A DNA stretch of 64,000 nt, from positions 186,001 to 250,000 of the forward strand of contig CBDCYR010000012.1 in NCBI GenBank assembly GCA_965224275.1, in the 5' to 3' direction. This document shows, piece by piece, positions 1-7,746 of the stretch. How positions within the stretch are numbered: the first letter of the stretch is position 1; each line of letters starts with the position of its first letter. Below the pieces are notes generated by a model, which saw only the letters and a program-made list of their open reading frames with translations, was not told the DNA's origin and did no database searches. The position numbers were made by a program, and so were the translations under genes. The stretch comes from CAUZWH01 sp965224275 (GTDB lineage Bacteria; Pseudomonadota; Alphaproteobacteria; SHVV01).

Positions 1-201
1 TCGCTGTGGGATAATATCCCGTGGAAGTTCGAGTCTTCTCGACCGCACCATTTTATTTCGAAGAGCTCGTTGACTCGCTGGAGTTGCGGGCTCTTCGGTT
101 TTCGGGCTGGTTATCCGGAGCCGATGTCGCTTTGGCGGGCGGCCGAAATCAGATAAGACAACTCGGTCGCGGCTTGACCGCCGGTCGGCTCATACATGGT
201 T

Positions 202-494
202 CTAGTGGATGGAATCCAACATGTGGTACCCCTACGATCGTGTATCCCGGTAGCTCGGCAGGAGGAAGCCCGCAGGCGATGCCCCAAGGGACCGTTGGGC
301 ATCGTCGAGGGGTTTCGACGCAGCGGAGGACCGGGATAGGCGACCCACCGGGCGGCTTGCCGAGCTCGCCGGCCGCGTTACGCAAAGCTTCCGATGCCCA
401 ACGGTCGCATGGGGCATCGCCACGCTTCGCGCGCCTAACCGGCGAACTCGGCAAACCGTCGTCTGGCTACCATATGTTGGATTTCATCCACTAG
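202..494. repeat. MITE-like degenerate palindromic element
   Basis: A 293-bp non-coding block bounded by near-identical inverted termini. The left end reads CTAGTGGATG-GAATCCAACA from 202, and the complement of the right end reads CTAGTGGATG-AAATCCAACA from 494, with further matches through about 25 nt. An internal motif (GCGATGCCCCA, then GACCGTTGGGCATCG) lies 75 nt in from both ends on opposite strands, so the element is a decayed palindrome with arms of at least 105 nt. There is no convincing ORF. The right end lies 8 bp before the mgtE ATG and contributes part of its Shine-Dalgarno AGGA (493-496). Positions 1-201 hold no gene I can recognise. Inference: a non-autonomous miniature element. 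Confidence 0.6.
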
Positions 495-502
495 GAACTC
501 AA

Positions 503-1894
503 ATGTCGAGCGTCGAACCACCGTCGATAAATGATGTGGCTGCGCCCGCGGCCGGCTATCGGCATTCGCGCGAATTCGTTCTTGATATCCTTGGCGCGGC
601 GGAAATTGATAACAAAGGGCGCGTCCGCGAGCTCATAGAACCGCTCCACGTCGCTGATATCGCAGATCTGATTGATCAGGTCACGCCTGAGCAGCGTCAA
701 GTCGTGCTCGGGTGCTTACCAGCTGCGATCGTTCCCGAGATTCTCACTGAACTCGACGAATCCGTTCGCGACGAGGTCCTGCACGTTCTTGCGCCGCAGG
801 AGGTCGCCGAGGCCGTTGCCGAGCTCGATACCGACGATGCGATCGACCTCCTGGAAGATCTCAACGCGGACCAACAGCGCGAGGTCTTGGCCGCGGTCCC
901 GGTTGAAGAAAGAGCAGCGGTCGAGGAAGGGCTGGGCTATGCCGAGGATTCAGCCGGTCGGCTTATGCAGCGCGATTTCGTCGCCGTACCGCAATACTGG
1001 AACGTCGGTCAAATTATCGATTATCTCCGCGACGCCGACGACCTGCCTGACGAGTTTTTCGAAATCTTCGTGGTCGACCCCGGCCATCATCCAGTCGGTA
1101 CGGTGCCGCTGAGTCGGGCTATGCGTTCCCAGCGTCCTGTGCTGGTTGCTGACATCATGGATGATCAGCCCAAGATCATCCCGGTCGATACCGACCAAGA
1201 AGACGTCGCGCATGTTTTCAGTCAATACGACTTGGCGTCGGCACCCGTCATTGACGCCGCCCGGCGCATTGTTGGGGTTATCATGGTTGACGACGTCGTG
1301 GACGTTATCAACGAGGAAAACGAGGAAGATCTTATGCGGCTGGGCGGTGTCCAGCAGGATGACTTTTATACCTCGGTCGTCCGCACAACGCGCACGCGCT
1401 TTTCGTGGCTTGCGATCAACCTCATAACCGCTATCGCCGCCTCGAGTGTGATCGCCCTGTTTGATGCGACGATTGAGGAAATCGTGGCTCTGGCTGTTTT
1501 AATGCCGATTGTTGCGTCGATGGGAGGTAATGCCGGTACGCAAACGCTCACCGTCGCCGTGCGCGCCCTGGCAACCCGCGAACTCACGCCGACCAACACG
1601 CTTCGCCTGATCAATAAAGAAGCGCTTGTTGGTGTACTGAACGGCATTCTCTTTGCTGTCTTGATCGGCTTCGTTGCCACACTTTGGTTTGGTAACCCGC
1701 CGCTTGGCCTGGTACTCGCGGCTGCCATGGTGATTAACCTCGTCGTCGCTGGGTTGTGCGGAATCCTGATCCCGCTTGGTCTTGATCGAGCCGGGGTCGA
1801 CCCAGCTCTGGCGGCAACCGTATTTCTCACAACGATTACAGATGTCGTAGGTTTTTTTGCGTTTCTCGGGCTTGCGGCGTGGTTGCTGCTCTAG
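503..1894 (+). CDS. mgtE: Magnesium transporter MgtE
   Basis: A 463-residue inner-membrane Mg2+ channel/transporter. Residues about 25-150 form the acidic MgtE N superhelical domain, rich in LLEDLNADQQREVL-type repeats. About 155-275 are a CBS pair that senses cytosolic Mg2+. Residues 300-463 carry five transmembrane helices. The pore-lining signature MGGNAGTQTLTVAVRAL is intact in the membrane part. Length and domain order match the family. The ATG at 503 has AGGA 6 bp upstream, formed at the edge of the repeat element that ends at 494. The native promoter region therefore appears to have been replaced or displaced by that repeat. The stop codon overlaps the ribosome site of the next gene. 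Confidence 0.95.
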   Translation: MSSVEPPSINDVAAPAAGYRHSREFVLDILGAAEIDNKGRVRELIEPLHVADIADLIDQVTPEQRQVVLGCLPAAIVPEILTELDESVRDEVLHVLAPQEVAEAVAELDTDDAIDLLEDLNADQQREVLAAVPVEERAAVEEGLGYAEDSAGRLMQRDFVAVPQYWNVGQIIDYLRDADDLPDEFFEIFVVDPGHHPVGTVPLSRAMRSQRPVLVADIMDDQPKIIPVDTDQEDVAHVFSQYDLASAPVIDAARRIVGVIMVDDVVDVINEENEEDLMRLGGVQQDDFYTSVVRTTRTRFSWLAINLITAIAASSVIALFDATIEEIVALAVLMPIVASMGGNAGTQTLTVAVRALATRELTPTNTLRLINKEALVGVLNGILFAVLIGFVATLWFGNPPLGLVLAAAMVINLVVAGLCGILIPLGLDRAGVDPALAATVFLTTITDVVGFFAFLGLAAWLLL

Positions 1895-1903
1895 GAGGCT
1901 TTA

Positions 1904-2326
1904 ATGAGTGATCTCGCGCTCTTTAGTGCTGACGATGCGAATCGGATCGGCGAAGGACACTTACCCGGCTTGATCGGCCTTGATTTCAAAGAGATCGAAC
2001 ACGGCCGTGTCGTAGCCGAGCTCGCCATAGAAAAACGACACAAAACGCCCCACGATTTTCTTCATGCCGCCACTGTGACCGCCCTCGCTGACACAGCTGC
2101 CGGCTACGGCACGCTGGCGTCGCTGCCCAAAGGCGCTATGAGCTTCACCACCATTGGTTTGCAATGCAATTTTGTTGGCACGGCGCGGGAGGGGACGATC
2201 CGTACAGAAGCCGTCCTACGCCACGGCGGACGCAGCACCCAGGTTTGGGACGCTGAGGTCACTAACGATGCGGGGAAAACAATTGCGATGTTTCGCTGCA
2301 CGCAAATGATTCTTTGGCCGAAATGA
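1904..2326 (+). CDS. PaaI-type hotdog thioesterase
   Basis: A 140-residue single hotdog-fold protein of the PaaI/YdiI acyl-CoA thioesterase group. The helix segment HDFLHAATVTALADTAAGYG aligns with the family's HGG...ADTA motif. The two glycines after His are replaced by Ala-Ala, but the acidic residue in LADTAAG is kept. It starts at an ATG with AGGAGG 6 bp upstream, and that site overlaps the mgtE stop. Its TGA stop directly abuts the GTG start of the next, double-hotdog gene, so the two are probably translationally coupled. The likely role is hydrolysis of aromatic or medium-chain acyl-CoA to free acid and CoA in the cytosol. The substrate cannot be read from sequence. Confidence 0.8.
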   Translation: MSDLALFSADDANRIGEGHLPGLIGLDFKEIEHGRVVAELAIEKRHKTPHDFLHAATVTALADTAAGYGTLASLPKGAMSFTTIGLQCNFVGTAREGTIRTEAVLRHGGRSTQVWDAEVTNDAGKTIAMFRCTQMILWPK

Positions 2327-3316
2327 GTGTCAAGTCGTAGCGATGTCGACGCAAGCGCGCGGTTGCAAGGCGCCAGATTTTTGACGCCCAGAAATCCAGA
2401 CTACGCCTCGCGGGTTCGCGAAAGCTTCGGGCGCCAAGCCTTCATGGATCTGATCGGCGCCTTTGTCGAAGCCGTGAGCCCCGGGCGCTGTGTCTTGAGA
2501 CTTCCGCACAATCCAGCCCTTGAGCAACACGAAGGTCGTTTCCATTCGGGTGCAATCGCGACCCTTGCCGACACCGCGGCTGGCTACGCCGCATTTTCGT
2601 TGGCCCCGGCCGAAGCCTCGATCCTGACGGTAGAGTTCAAGATCAACTACCTGATCGGCGCGCTCGGCGATTTTCTCGTGGCAGAGGGCGATGTGATACG
2701 CGCAGGCCAATCGCTAACCGTGTGCGAGGCCCGGGTGTACAGCGAAAGCGCTGGCCAGCGCGAACTCTGCTCAGTGGTTTTGGAAACATTGATCTACCTG
2801 CCGGGCCGAGCTGATTCGCAAGATGTCAGCCGCCCCGCGACCCAACGTCGCGCAACCTATCAACCCGATCAGAGTCGCGCCGCGGTTAACCCAGCGACCG
2901 ACGCTTTCGCGGATAATGTTGCGGGTGTATGGGCGGCGCAGCCATTTGCGAGCGTCCTGGGATTGCAACTCGAAAATATCGAACCCGGCTATTCCGTTTG
3001 TCGGGTGCCCCACCGAGCCGACCTCACACAGCAACATGGCTTTTTCCACGGCGGGATGGTCGCCACAATCGCTGATATGGCCATGGGGACCGCGGCGGGC
3101 TCGCTCGCGCCTAAGGGCACTATTCCTCAGACCGCGGAGTTCAAGCTCAATCTTATGGCGCCGGGAGATGGACGTTCTCTGAAAGCATATGGTTACGTGG
3201 TCAGGCCGGGCCGTACGCTATCGATTTGCCGCGCCGACGTCGCAACCGTAAATGCCGATGGCGCGGAGCATCTATGTGCGTCCGCATTGGGCACGTTGGT
3301 CCCGCAGGCTAGCTAA
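2327..3316 (+). CDS. Tandem double-hotdog (PaaI-like) thioesterase fusion
   Basis: A 329-residue protein with two PaaI-like hotdog domains in one chain. The first spans about residues 20-150, with HEGRFHSGAIATLADTAAG. The second spans about 190-327, with HGFFHGGMVATIADMAMG. A low-complexity linker (about 155-185) joins them. PaaI enzymes normally work as homodimers or tetramers of single-domain chains, so the fusion would form an internal dimer. The second domain keeps the HGG and Asp motif best; the first has HSG. The GTG start is used because it immediately follows the TGA of the upstream single-hotdog gene with no gap. It lies just upstream of the isovaleryl-CoA dehydrogenase cluster, which suggests but does not prove a role in branched acyl-CoA turnover. 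Confidence 0.8.
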   Translation: MSSRSDVDASARLQGARFLTPRNPDYASRVRESFGRQAFMDLIGAFVEAVSPGRCVLRLPHNPALEQHEGRFHSGAIATLADTAAGYAAFSLAPAEASILTVEFKINYLIGALGDFLVAEGDVIRAGQSLTVCEARVYSESAGQRELCSVVLETLIYLPGRADSQDVSRPATQRRATYQPDQSRAAVNPATDAFADNVAGVWAAQPFASVLGLQLENIEPGYSVCRVPHRADLTQQHGFFHGGMVATIADMAMGTAAGSLAPKGTIPQTAEFKLNLMAPGDGRSLKAYGYVVRPGRTLSICRADVATVNADGAEHLCASALGTLVPQAS

Positions 3317-3360
3317 GTGGAGATCGCGGCGTTTCTACCCCTTCGCAATGCCCCATCGAG

Positions 3361-3378
3361 TAGGTAGAGTTTCTTACC
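3361..3378 (+). promoter_or_regulatory. Shared upstream motif TAGGTAGARTTTCT, copy 1
   Basis: TAGGTAGAGTTTCTTACC lies about 20 bp before the isovaleryl-CoA dehydrogenase ATG. A close copy (11622-11638) lies 13 bp before putA, and another is at 43269-43284. The ends are partly self-complementary (GGTAGA and TCTTACC). It could be an operator, a small hairpin or a dispersed repeat remnant; the sequence alone does not decide. Confidence 0.3.
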
Positions 3379-3397
3379 CCTCGGCGAGGCTGCCACA

Positions 3398-4570
3398 ATG
3401 ATTCCCAATCGATATCCGACGCTAGATTTTAATCTTGGCCAACAGGCCAACATGCTGCGGGATTCGGTCGAAGAGTTTGCGGCCAACGAGATTGCGCCGC
3501 GCGCAGAAGAGATCGACCAGACCAACCTGTTTCCCCGTGATCTTTGGCCGAAGATGGGTAACCTCGGCCTCCACGGCATCACCGTGGAAGAGGAATATGG
3601 CGGCGTCGGAATGGGCTATCTCGAGCATGTGATAAGCATGGAGGAGATCAGCCGTGCGTCCGCGTCTGTTGGCCTCAGCTACGGCGCTCACTCGAACCTT
3701 TGTGTCAACCAGCTACGGCTCAATGGATCCGACGAACAGAAGCACCGCTACCTGCCAAAACTGATTAGTGGTGAGCATGTTGGCGCCCTGGCCATGAGCG
3801 AGTCTGGAGCGGGATCGGATGTGGTCGGCATGCGCTTGCGTGCACAGAAGAAGGGCGATCACTACGTTCTCAACGGCACCAAGATGTGGATCACCAACGG
3901 ACCAGCGGCCGACACGCTGGTGGTCTATGCCAAAACCGATCCCGAGGCCGGATCGCGCGGTATTTCGGCGTTCATCGTCGAAAAAGGATTCGACGGTTTT
4001 TCGACGGCACAAAAGCTCGACAAACTCGGTATGCGCGGTTCCGATACCTCGGAGCTGGTCTTCGAGGATTGCGCCATACCCGAAGAGAATGTCTTGGGTG
4101 ATCTCAATGGCGGCGTTGCCGTGCTAATGAGCGGGCTCGATTATGAGCGTGCGGTGCTCGCGGCCGGCCCACTGGGACTAATGCAGGCCTGTCTTGATGT
4201 GGTGCTGCCCTATGTTCACGAGCGCCAGCAGTTCGGCAAGTCGATTGGTGAATTCCAATTGATGCAGGGAAAACTTGCCGACATGTACACCACCCTTAAT
4301 GCCTGCAAAGCCTACGTCTACACGGTGGCGAAAGCGTGCGATCGGGGTGAGACGACGCGTAAGGATTCCGCCGGTGCCATCCTTTACTCAGCGGAAAAGG
4401 CAACCTGGATGGCGCTCGAGGCCATCCAGTGCCTGGGTGGTAACGGTTACATAAATGAGTTTTCGACCGGCCGATTGTTGCGTGATGCCAAGCTCTACGA
4501 GATTGGTGCGGGCACCTCAGAAATCCGGCGCATGTTGATTGGTCGCGAACTGTTTGAGGAAACCGGGTAG
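3398..4570 (+). CDS. liuA: Isovaleryl-CoA dehydrogenase
   Basis: A 390-residue acyl-CoA dehydrogenase, FAD-dependent, passing electrons to ETF. It catalyses isovaleryl-CoA to 3-methylcrotonyl-CoA in leucine catabolism. The subtype is supported by the helix LDYERAVLAAGPLGLMQ with Glu at about residue 250, the catalytic-base position typical of isovaleryl-CoA dehydrogenases rather than short-chain enzymes. Family signatures ALAMSESGAGSDVVGM and QCLGGNGYINEFSTGRLLRDA are intact. It is first of five genes whose order (dehydrogenase, carboxylase beta, hydratase, carboxylase alpha) is that of liu/ivd operons. The ATG at 3398 follows a conserved 18-bp motif. I see no HMG-CoA lyase and no MerR-type LiuR regulator in the window. 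Confidence 0.93.
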   Translation: MIPNRYPTLDFNLGQQANMLRDSVEEFAANEIAPRAEEIDQTNLFPRDLWPKMGNLGLHGITVEEEYGGVGMGYLEHVISMEEISRASASVGLSYGAHSNLCVNQLRLNGSDEQKHRYLPKLISGEHVGALAMSESGAGSDVVGMRLRAQKKGDHYVLNGTKMWITNGPAADTLVVYAKTDPEAGSRGISAFIVEKGFDGFSTAQKLDKLGMRGSDTSELVFEDCAIPEENVLGDLNGGVAVLMSGLDYERAVLAAGPLGLMQACLDVVLPYVHERQQFGKSIGEFQLMQGKLADMYTTLNACKAYVYTVAKACDRGETTRKDSAGAILYSAEKATWMALEAIQCLGGNGYINEFSTGRLLRDAKLYEIGAGTSEIRRMLIGRELFEETG

Positions 4571-4606
4571 CCCCTATTCGTCGACGACAGTTTGGTGGAA
4601 TTTCTT

Positions 4607-5209
4607 ATGCCTCAACCGATCGATTTCTATTTTGATTTTGCCTCCCCCTACGGTTATCTCGCTAGCCGTAAAATCGATGAAATAGCGGCCCGATACGATC
4701 GCGATGTAACGTGGCGACCCTTTCTTCTGGGGATCGTCTTCAAAATCGTCGGAACCGGCCCGATGTTCAACTATCCGTTGAAATCCGACTATTTCTTCAA
4801 CGATTTGCCCCGCTCGGCACGGCGGCTCGGGGTTCCGGTTACGCTGCCGCCCGGCGCGCCGCATAACACGATATCTGCCGCGCGGGCGTACTACTGGTTG
4901 AGTGATCAAGACCCAGCGATGGCCAAGGCGTTCGCGCAGCGCGTTTACAATCGCTTTTTCGAAGATGGTGACGATGTTTCGTCGCCCGAGGCGACGGCCG
5001 CGATCGCGGCCCAGATCGGCGCGGATCGTGATCAGGCGATCACAGCGTTGCAGGATCAACGGGTTAAGGATCGTCTCCGCGATGAGGTTGATGCCGCCGT
5101 CGCGAAGGGTGTGTTCGGGTCGCCCTATTTCATTGTCGACGGTGAACCTTTTTGGGGGAGTGACCGGCTCGAGCAAGTCGAGGATTGGCTCAAATCAGGC
5201 GGTTGGTAA
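4607..5209 (+). CDS. DsbA-family 2-hydroxychromene-2-carboxylate isomerase-like protein
   Basis: About 200 residues with a thioredoxin-like DsbA/kappa-GST fold. The N-terminus IDFYFDFASPYGYLASRKID has Ser instead of the CxxC active site, as in the glutathione-dependent HCCA isomerases. The C-terminal GVFGSPYFIVDGEPFWGSDR is the family's cis-Pro and glutathione-binding region. It has no signal peptide, so it is cytosolic. The ATG at 4607 is preferred over an upstream TTG because GGTGGA sits 7 bp before it. It is inserted between the isovaleryl-CoA dehydrogenase and carboxylase genes, 37 bp after the former. The name records fold and family only. A naphthalene pathway is not implied, and its role in leucine catabolism is unknown. 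Confidence 0.8.
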   Translation: MPQPIDFYFDFASPYGYLASRKIDEIAARYDRDVTWRPFLLGIVFKIVGTGPMFNYPLKSDYFFNDLPRSARRLGVPVTLPPGAPHNTISAARAYYWLSDQDPAMAKAFAQRVYNRFFEDGDDVSSPEATAAIAAQIGADRDQAITALQDQRVKDRLRDEVDAAVAKGVFGSPYFIVDGEPFWGSDRLEQVEDWLKSGGW

Positions 5210-5228
5210 GGCGGTTGCGTTACAGACC

Positions 5229-6836
5229 ATGACGGTTATCGAAACAAAGCTGGACGCGTCGGCCGATGGATTTCGCGCTAACGCGAAACGCATGCGCGCG
5301 TTGGTCGATGACTTGCAGGCTACCGTCGCCACCATTGAAGTGGGTGGATCCGAAAAGGCGCGTCAGCGTCATATCGGGCGCGGCAAGCTGCTACCGCGCG
5401 AGCGGGTCCAGCGCCTGCTTGATGTGGGCACCCCTTTCCTCGAGCTATCTCCGTTGGCTGCGCATGAAATGTATGACGATGAGGTCCCAGCGGCCGGTGT
5501 CATCACCGGCATCGGCCGCGTTTCCGGGCGCGAATGCTTGATCGTTGCCAACGACGCCACGGTCAAAGGTGGGACCTACTATCCTATGACCGTCAAAAAA
5601 CACGTTCGCGCGCAGGAGATCGCTCAGCAAAACCGTCTACCCTGCATTTATCTGGTCGATTCCGGCGGCGCCAACCTACCCAACCAGGATCAGGTCTTTC
5701 CTGACCGCGATCATTTCGGGCGCATATTCTACAACCAAGCCAACATGTCAGCCCTCGGCATAGCGCAACTCGCCGTTGTGATGGGGTCGTGTACGGCAGG
5801 CGGTGCTTATGTTCCGGCGATGGCAGACGAGGCGATTATCGTTCGCCAACAAGGCACGATCTTTTTGGGCGGCCCACCGTTGGTCAAAGCTGCGACCGGT
5901 GAAATTGTCAGCGCCGAAGAATTGGGCGGTGCCGACGTCCATTCGCGCACATCCGGCGTAACCGACTATTACGCTCAAAACGACGAACACGCTCTGCACC
6001 TTGCGCGACGGGCGATTGCCAACCTCAATCACCGCAAGGAGATCACTCTCGACGTGCGCGAACCCAGGGAACCCTTACATGATGCCGAGGATCTCTATGG
6101 GCTGATCCCCGGTGATTTGCGCCAGCCGTTCGACATCCGCGAAGTGATCGCGCGGATCGTCGATGGCAGCGAATTGGATGAATTCAAGGAGCTCTATGCC
6201 ACCACTCTGGTTACCGGCTTCGCCCGGATTTGGGGTTATCCCGTCGGTATCATTGCCAACAACGGGATCCTGTTCTCCGAGACGGCGCTCAAAGCGGCCC
6301 ATTTTATCGAGTTGTGTTGTCAGCGCAGTATCCCGTTGATTTTTCTACAAAACATCACCGGCTTTATGGTTGGTAAGAAATACGAGGCAGGAGGTATCGC
6401 CAAAGACGGCGCCAAGATGGTGACGGCTGTTGCGACCGCCGGAGTTCCAAAATTCACCGTCGTGGTCGGGGGGTCCTATGGTGCTGGCAACTACGCGATG
6501 TGTGGTCGCGCCTATGCACCCCGATTTCTTTGGACCTGGCCCAACTCGCGGGTTTCGGTAATGGGCGGCGAGCAGGCCGCGCACGTCCTTGCGCAGGTGC
6601 GTCGTGACGGCAAGGAAGCACGCGGAGAGAGTTGGAGCGAACGCGCGGAGAAGGCGTTCAAGAAGCCCATCCTTGATCAGTACGAACGCGAAGGGCACCC
6701 GTATTACGCCAGCGCTCGATTGTGGGACGATGGGGTAATCGATCCTGCGGATACCCGCATGGTGCTGGGTCTGGGAATTTCTGCGGCGCTTAACGCCCCA
6801 ATCGAACCCACTCGGTTTGGCGTTTTCCGGATGTAG
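5229..6836 (+). CDS. liuB: Methylcrotonyl-CoA carboxylase carboxyltransferase (beta) subunit
   Basis: A 535-residue carboxyltransferase subunit. It transfers CO2 from carboxybiotin to 3-methylcrotonyl-CoA, giving 3-methylglutaconyl-CoA. Two crotonase-like halves are visible. The N half has the acyl-CoA region GSCTAGGAYVPAMADE. The C half has ITGFMVGKKYEAGGIAKDG and VVVGGSYGAGNYAMCGRAY, typical of methylcrotonyl rather than propionyl carboxylase. Length matches the family. The reading frame extends open far upstream to 4902, but the ATG at 5229 gives the conserved N-terminus and avoids overlapping the DsbA-like gene. It is 19 bp after that gene and works with the biotin subunit at 7747. Confidence 0.95.
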   Translation: MTVIETKLDASADGFRANAKRMRALVDDLQATVATIEVGGSEKARQRHIGRGKLLPRERVQRLLDVGTPFLELSPLAAHEMYDDEVPAAGVITGIGRVSGRECLIVANDATVKGGTYYPMTVKKHVRAQEIAQQNRLPCIYLVDSGGANLPNQDQVFPDRDHFGRIFYNQANMSALGIAQLAVVMGSCTAGGAYVPAMADEAIIVRQQGTIFLGGPPLVKAATGEIVSAEELGGADVHSRTSGVTDYYAQNDEHALHLARRAIANLNHRKEITLDVREPREPLHDAEDLYGLIPGDLRQPFDIREVIARIVDGSELDEFKELYATTLVTGFARIWGYPVGIIANNGILFSETALKAAHFIELCCQRSIPLIFLQNITGFMVGKKYEAGGIAKDGAKMVTAVATAGVPKFTVVVGGSYGAGNYAMCGRAYAPRFLWTWPNSRVSVMGGEQAAHVLAQVRRDGKEARGESWSERAEKAFKKPILDQYEREGHPYYASARLWDDGVIDPADTRMVLGLGISAALNAPIEPTRFGVFRM

Positions 6837-6925
6837 CGCGCAGCCGTAACGTTATACCGAGCTTCAAATCAGGGCGACGGTGTGGGCGAACAGTGCGTTT
6901 AGGTCAACAGTGTAGGTAGAAATCG

Positions 6926-7714
6926 ATGGCATATGTTTTGGTAGATCGCGACGCGCGCGGCGTGGCAACGGTTGTTCTTGATCGGCCCGATAAGCACAAC
7001 GCGTTTAACGATCAGGTCATCCGCGAGATCCAGGACGCGTTTACCGACGTTGGTGGCGATGACAATGTGCGTGTGATTCTCCTTGTCGCGAACGGCAAGA
7101 GCTTCTGCGCCGGGGCCGATACCAATTGGCTCAAGGCCAGCGTTGATTTGACCGAGCGGGAGAATTTCGACGATGCATTTGAGATTGCGCGCATGCTGCG
7201 CGTCGTCGATACCGTGCCAAAACCCACCGTCGCGCTTGTGCAAGGGGCAGTGATGGGTGGTGGTGCCGGACTCGTGGCTGCTTGCGACATCGCGGTCTCT
7301 ATGGCCGATGCATTTTTTGCGATGTCGGAGGTGCGGTTGGGATTGATCCCCGCCGCAGTCTCACCGTACGTCGTCGCTGCCATGGGAGTGCGCGAAGCGC
7401 GCCGCTATTTCCTGACGGCTGAGCGGTTCTCTGCCAGTGAGGCCTTGCGAATCGGCTTGGTTCACGAAGTTGTCGCAGACCGAGCCGGGCTCGACGCTGC
7501 TCGCGATCGCATCGTCGGCCAACTCTTATCCTGCTCTCCGGGCGCAATTGCGGCCAGCAAGGACCTCATTCGAGCGGTTACGCGAAACTATGTCGACGAC
7601 GAAATGATGAAGGACACGGCGCAGCGGATTAGCAGGCAGCGCACCTCCGATGAAGGACAAGAAGGGTTGGCGTCGTTTCTGGAAAAACGTGCCCCAAATT
7701 GGGTCATCGAGTAA
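6926..7714 (+). CDS. liuC: Methylglutaconyl-CoA hydratase (enoyl-CoA hydratase family)
   Basis: A 262-residue crotonase-fold enzyme, assigned to hydration of 3-methylglutaconyl-CoA to HMG-CoA by its position between the two methylcrotonyl-CoA carboxylase genes. Oxyanion-hole segments ANGKSFCAGADTNWLK and GAVMGGGAGLVAACDIAVS are present, as is SEVRLGLIPAAVSPYV with the second catalytic Glu region. The ATG at 6926 follows an 89-bp spacer after liuB. Its stop lies 32 bp before the liuD start. A generic enoyl-CoA hydratase cannot be excluded from sequence alone, but the operon order is diagnostic. Confidence 0.92.
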   Translation: MAYVLVDRDARGVATVVLDRPDKHNAFNDQVIREIQDAFTDVGGDDNVRVILLVANGKSFCAGADTNWLKASVDLTERENFDDAFEIARMLRVVDTVPKPTVALVQGAVMGGGAGLVAACDIAVSMADAFFAMSEVRLGLIPAAVSPYVVAAMGVREARRYFLTAERFSASEALRIGLVHEVVADRAGLDAARDRIVGQLLSCSPGAIAASKDLIRAVTRNYVDDEMMKDTAQRISRQRTSDEGQEGLASFLEKRAPNWVIE

Positions 7715-7746
7715 ACCGGCGGCGTCACCTGAGCCGAGACTCCCGC

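Noticed and set aside
21..494. 157-codon plus-strand ORF before mgtE
   Set aside because: Most of it lies in the palindromic repeat element; the product has no recognisable domain and competing frames are equally open.
4902..5228. N-terminal extension of the carboxylase beta subunit
   Set aside because: The extension overlaps the DsbA-like gene in another frame and is not conserved; the ATG at 5229 gives the family start.
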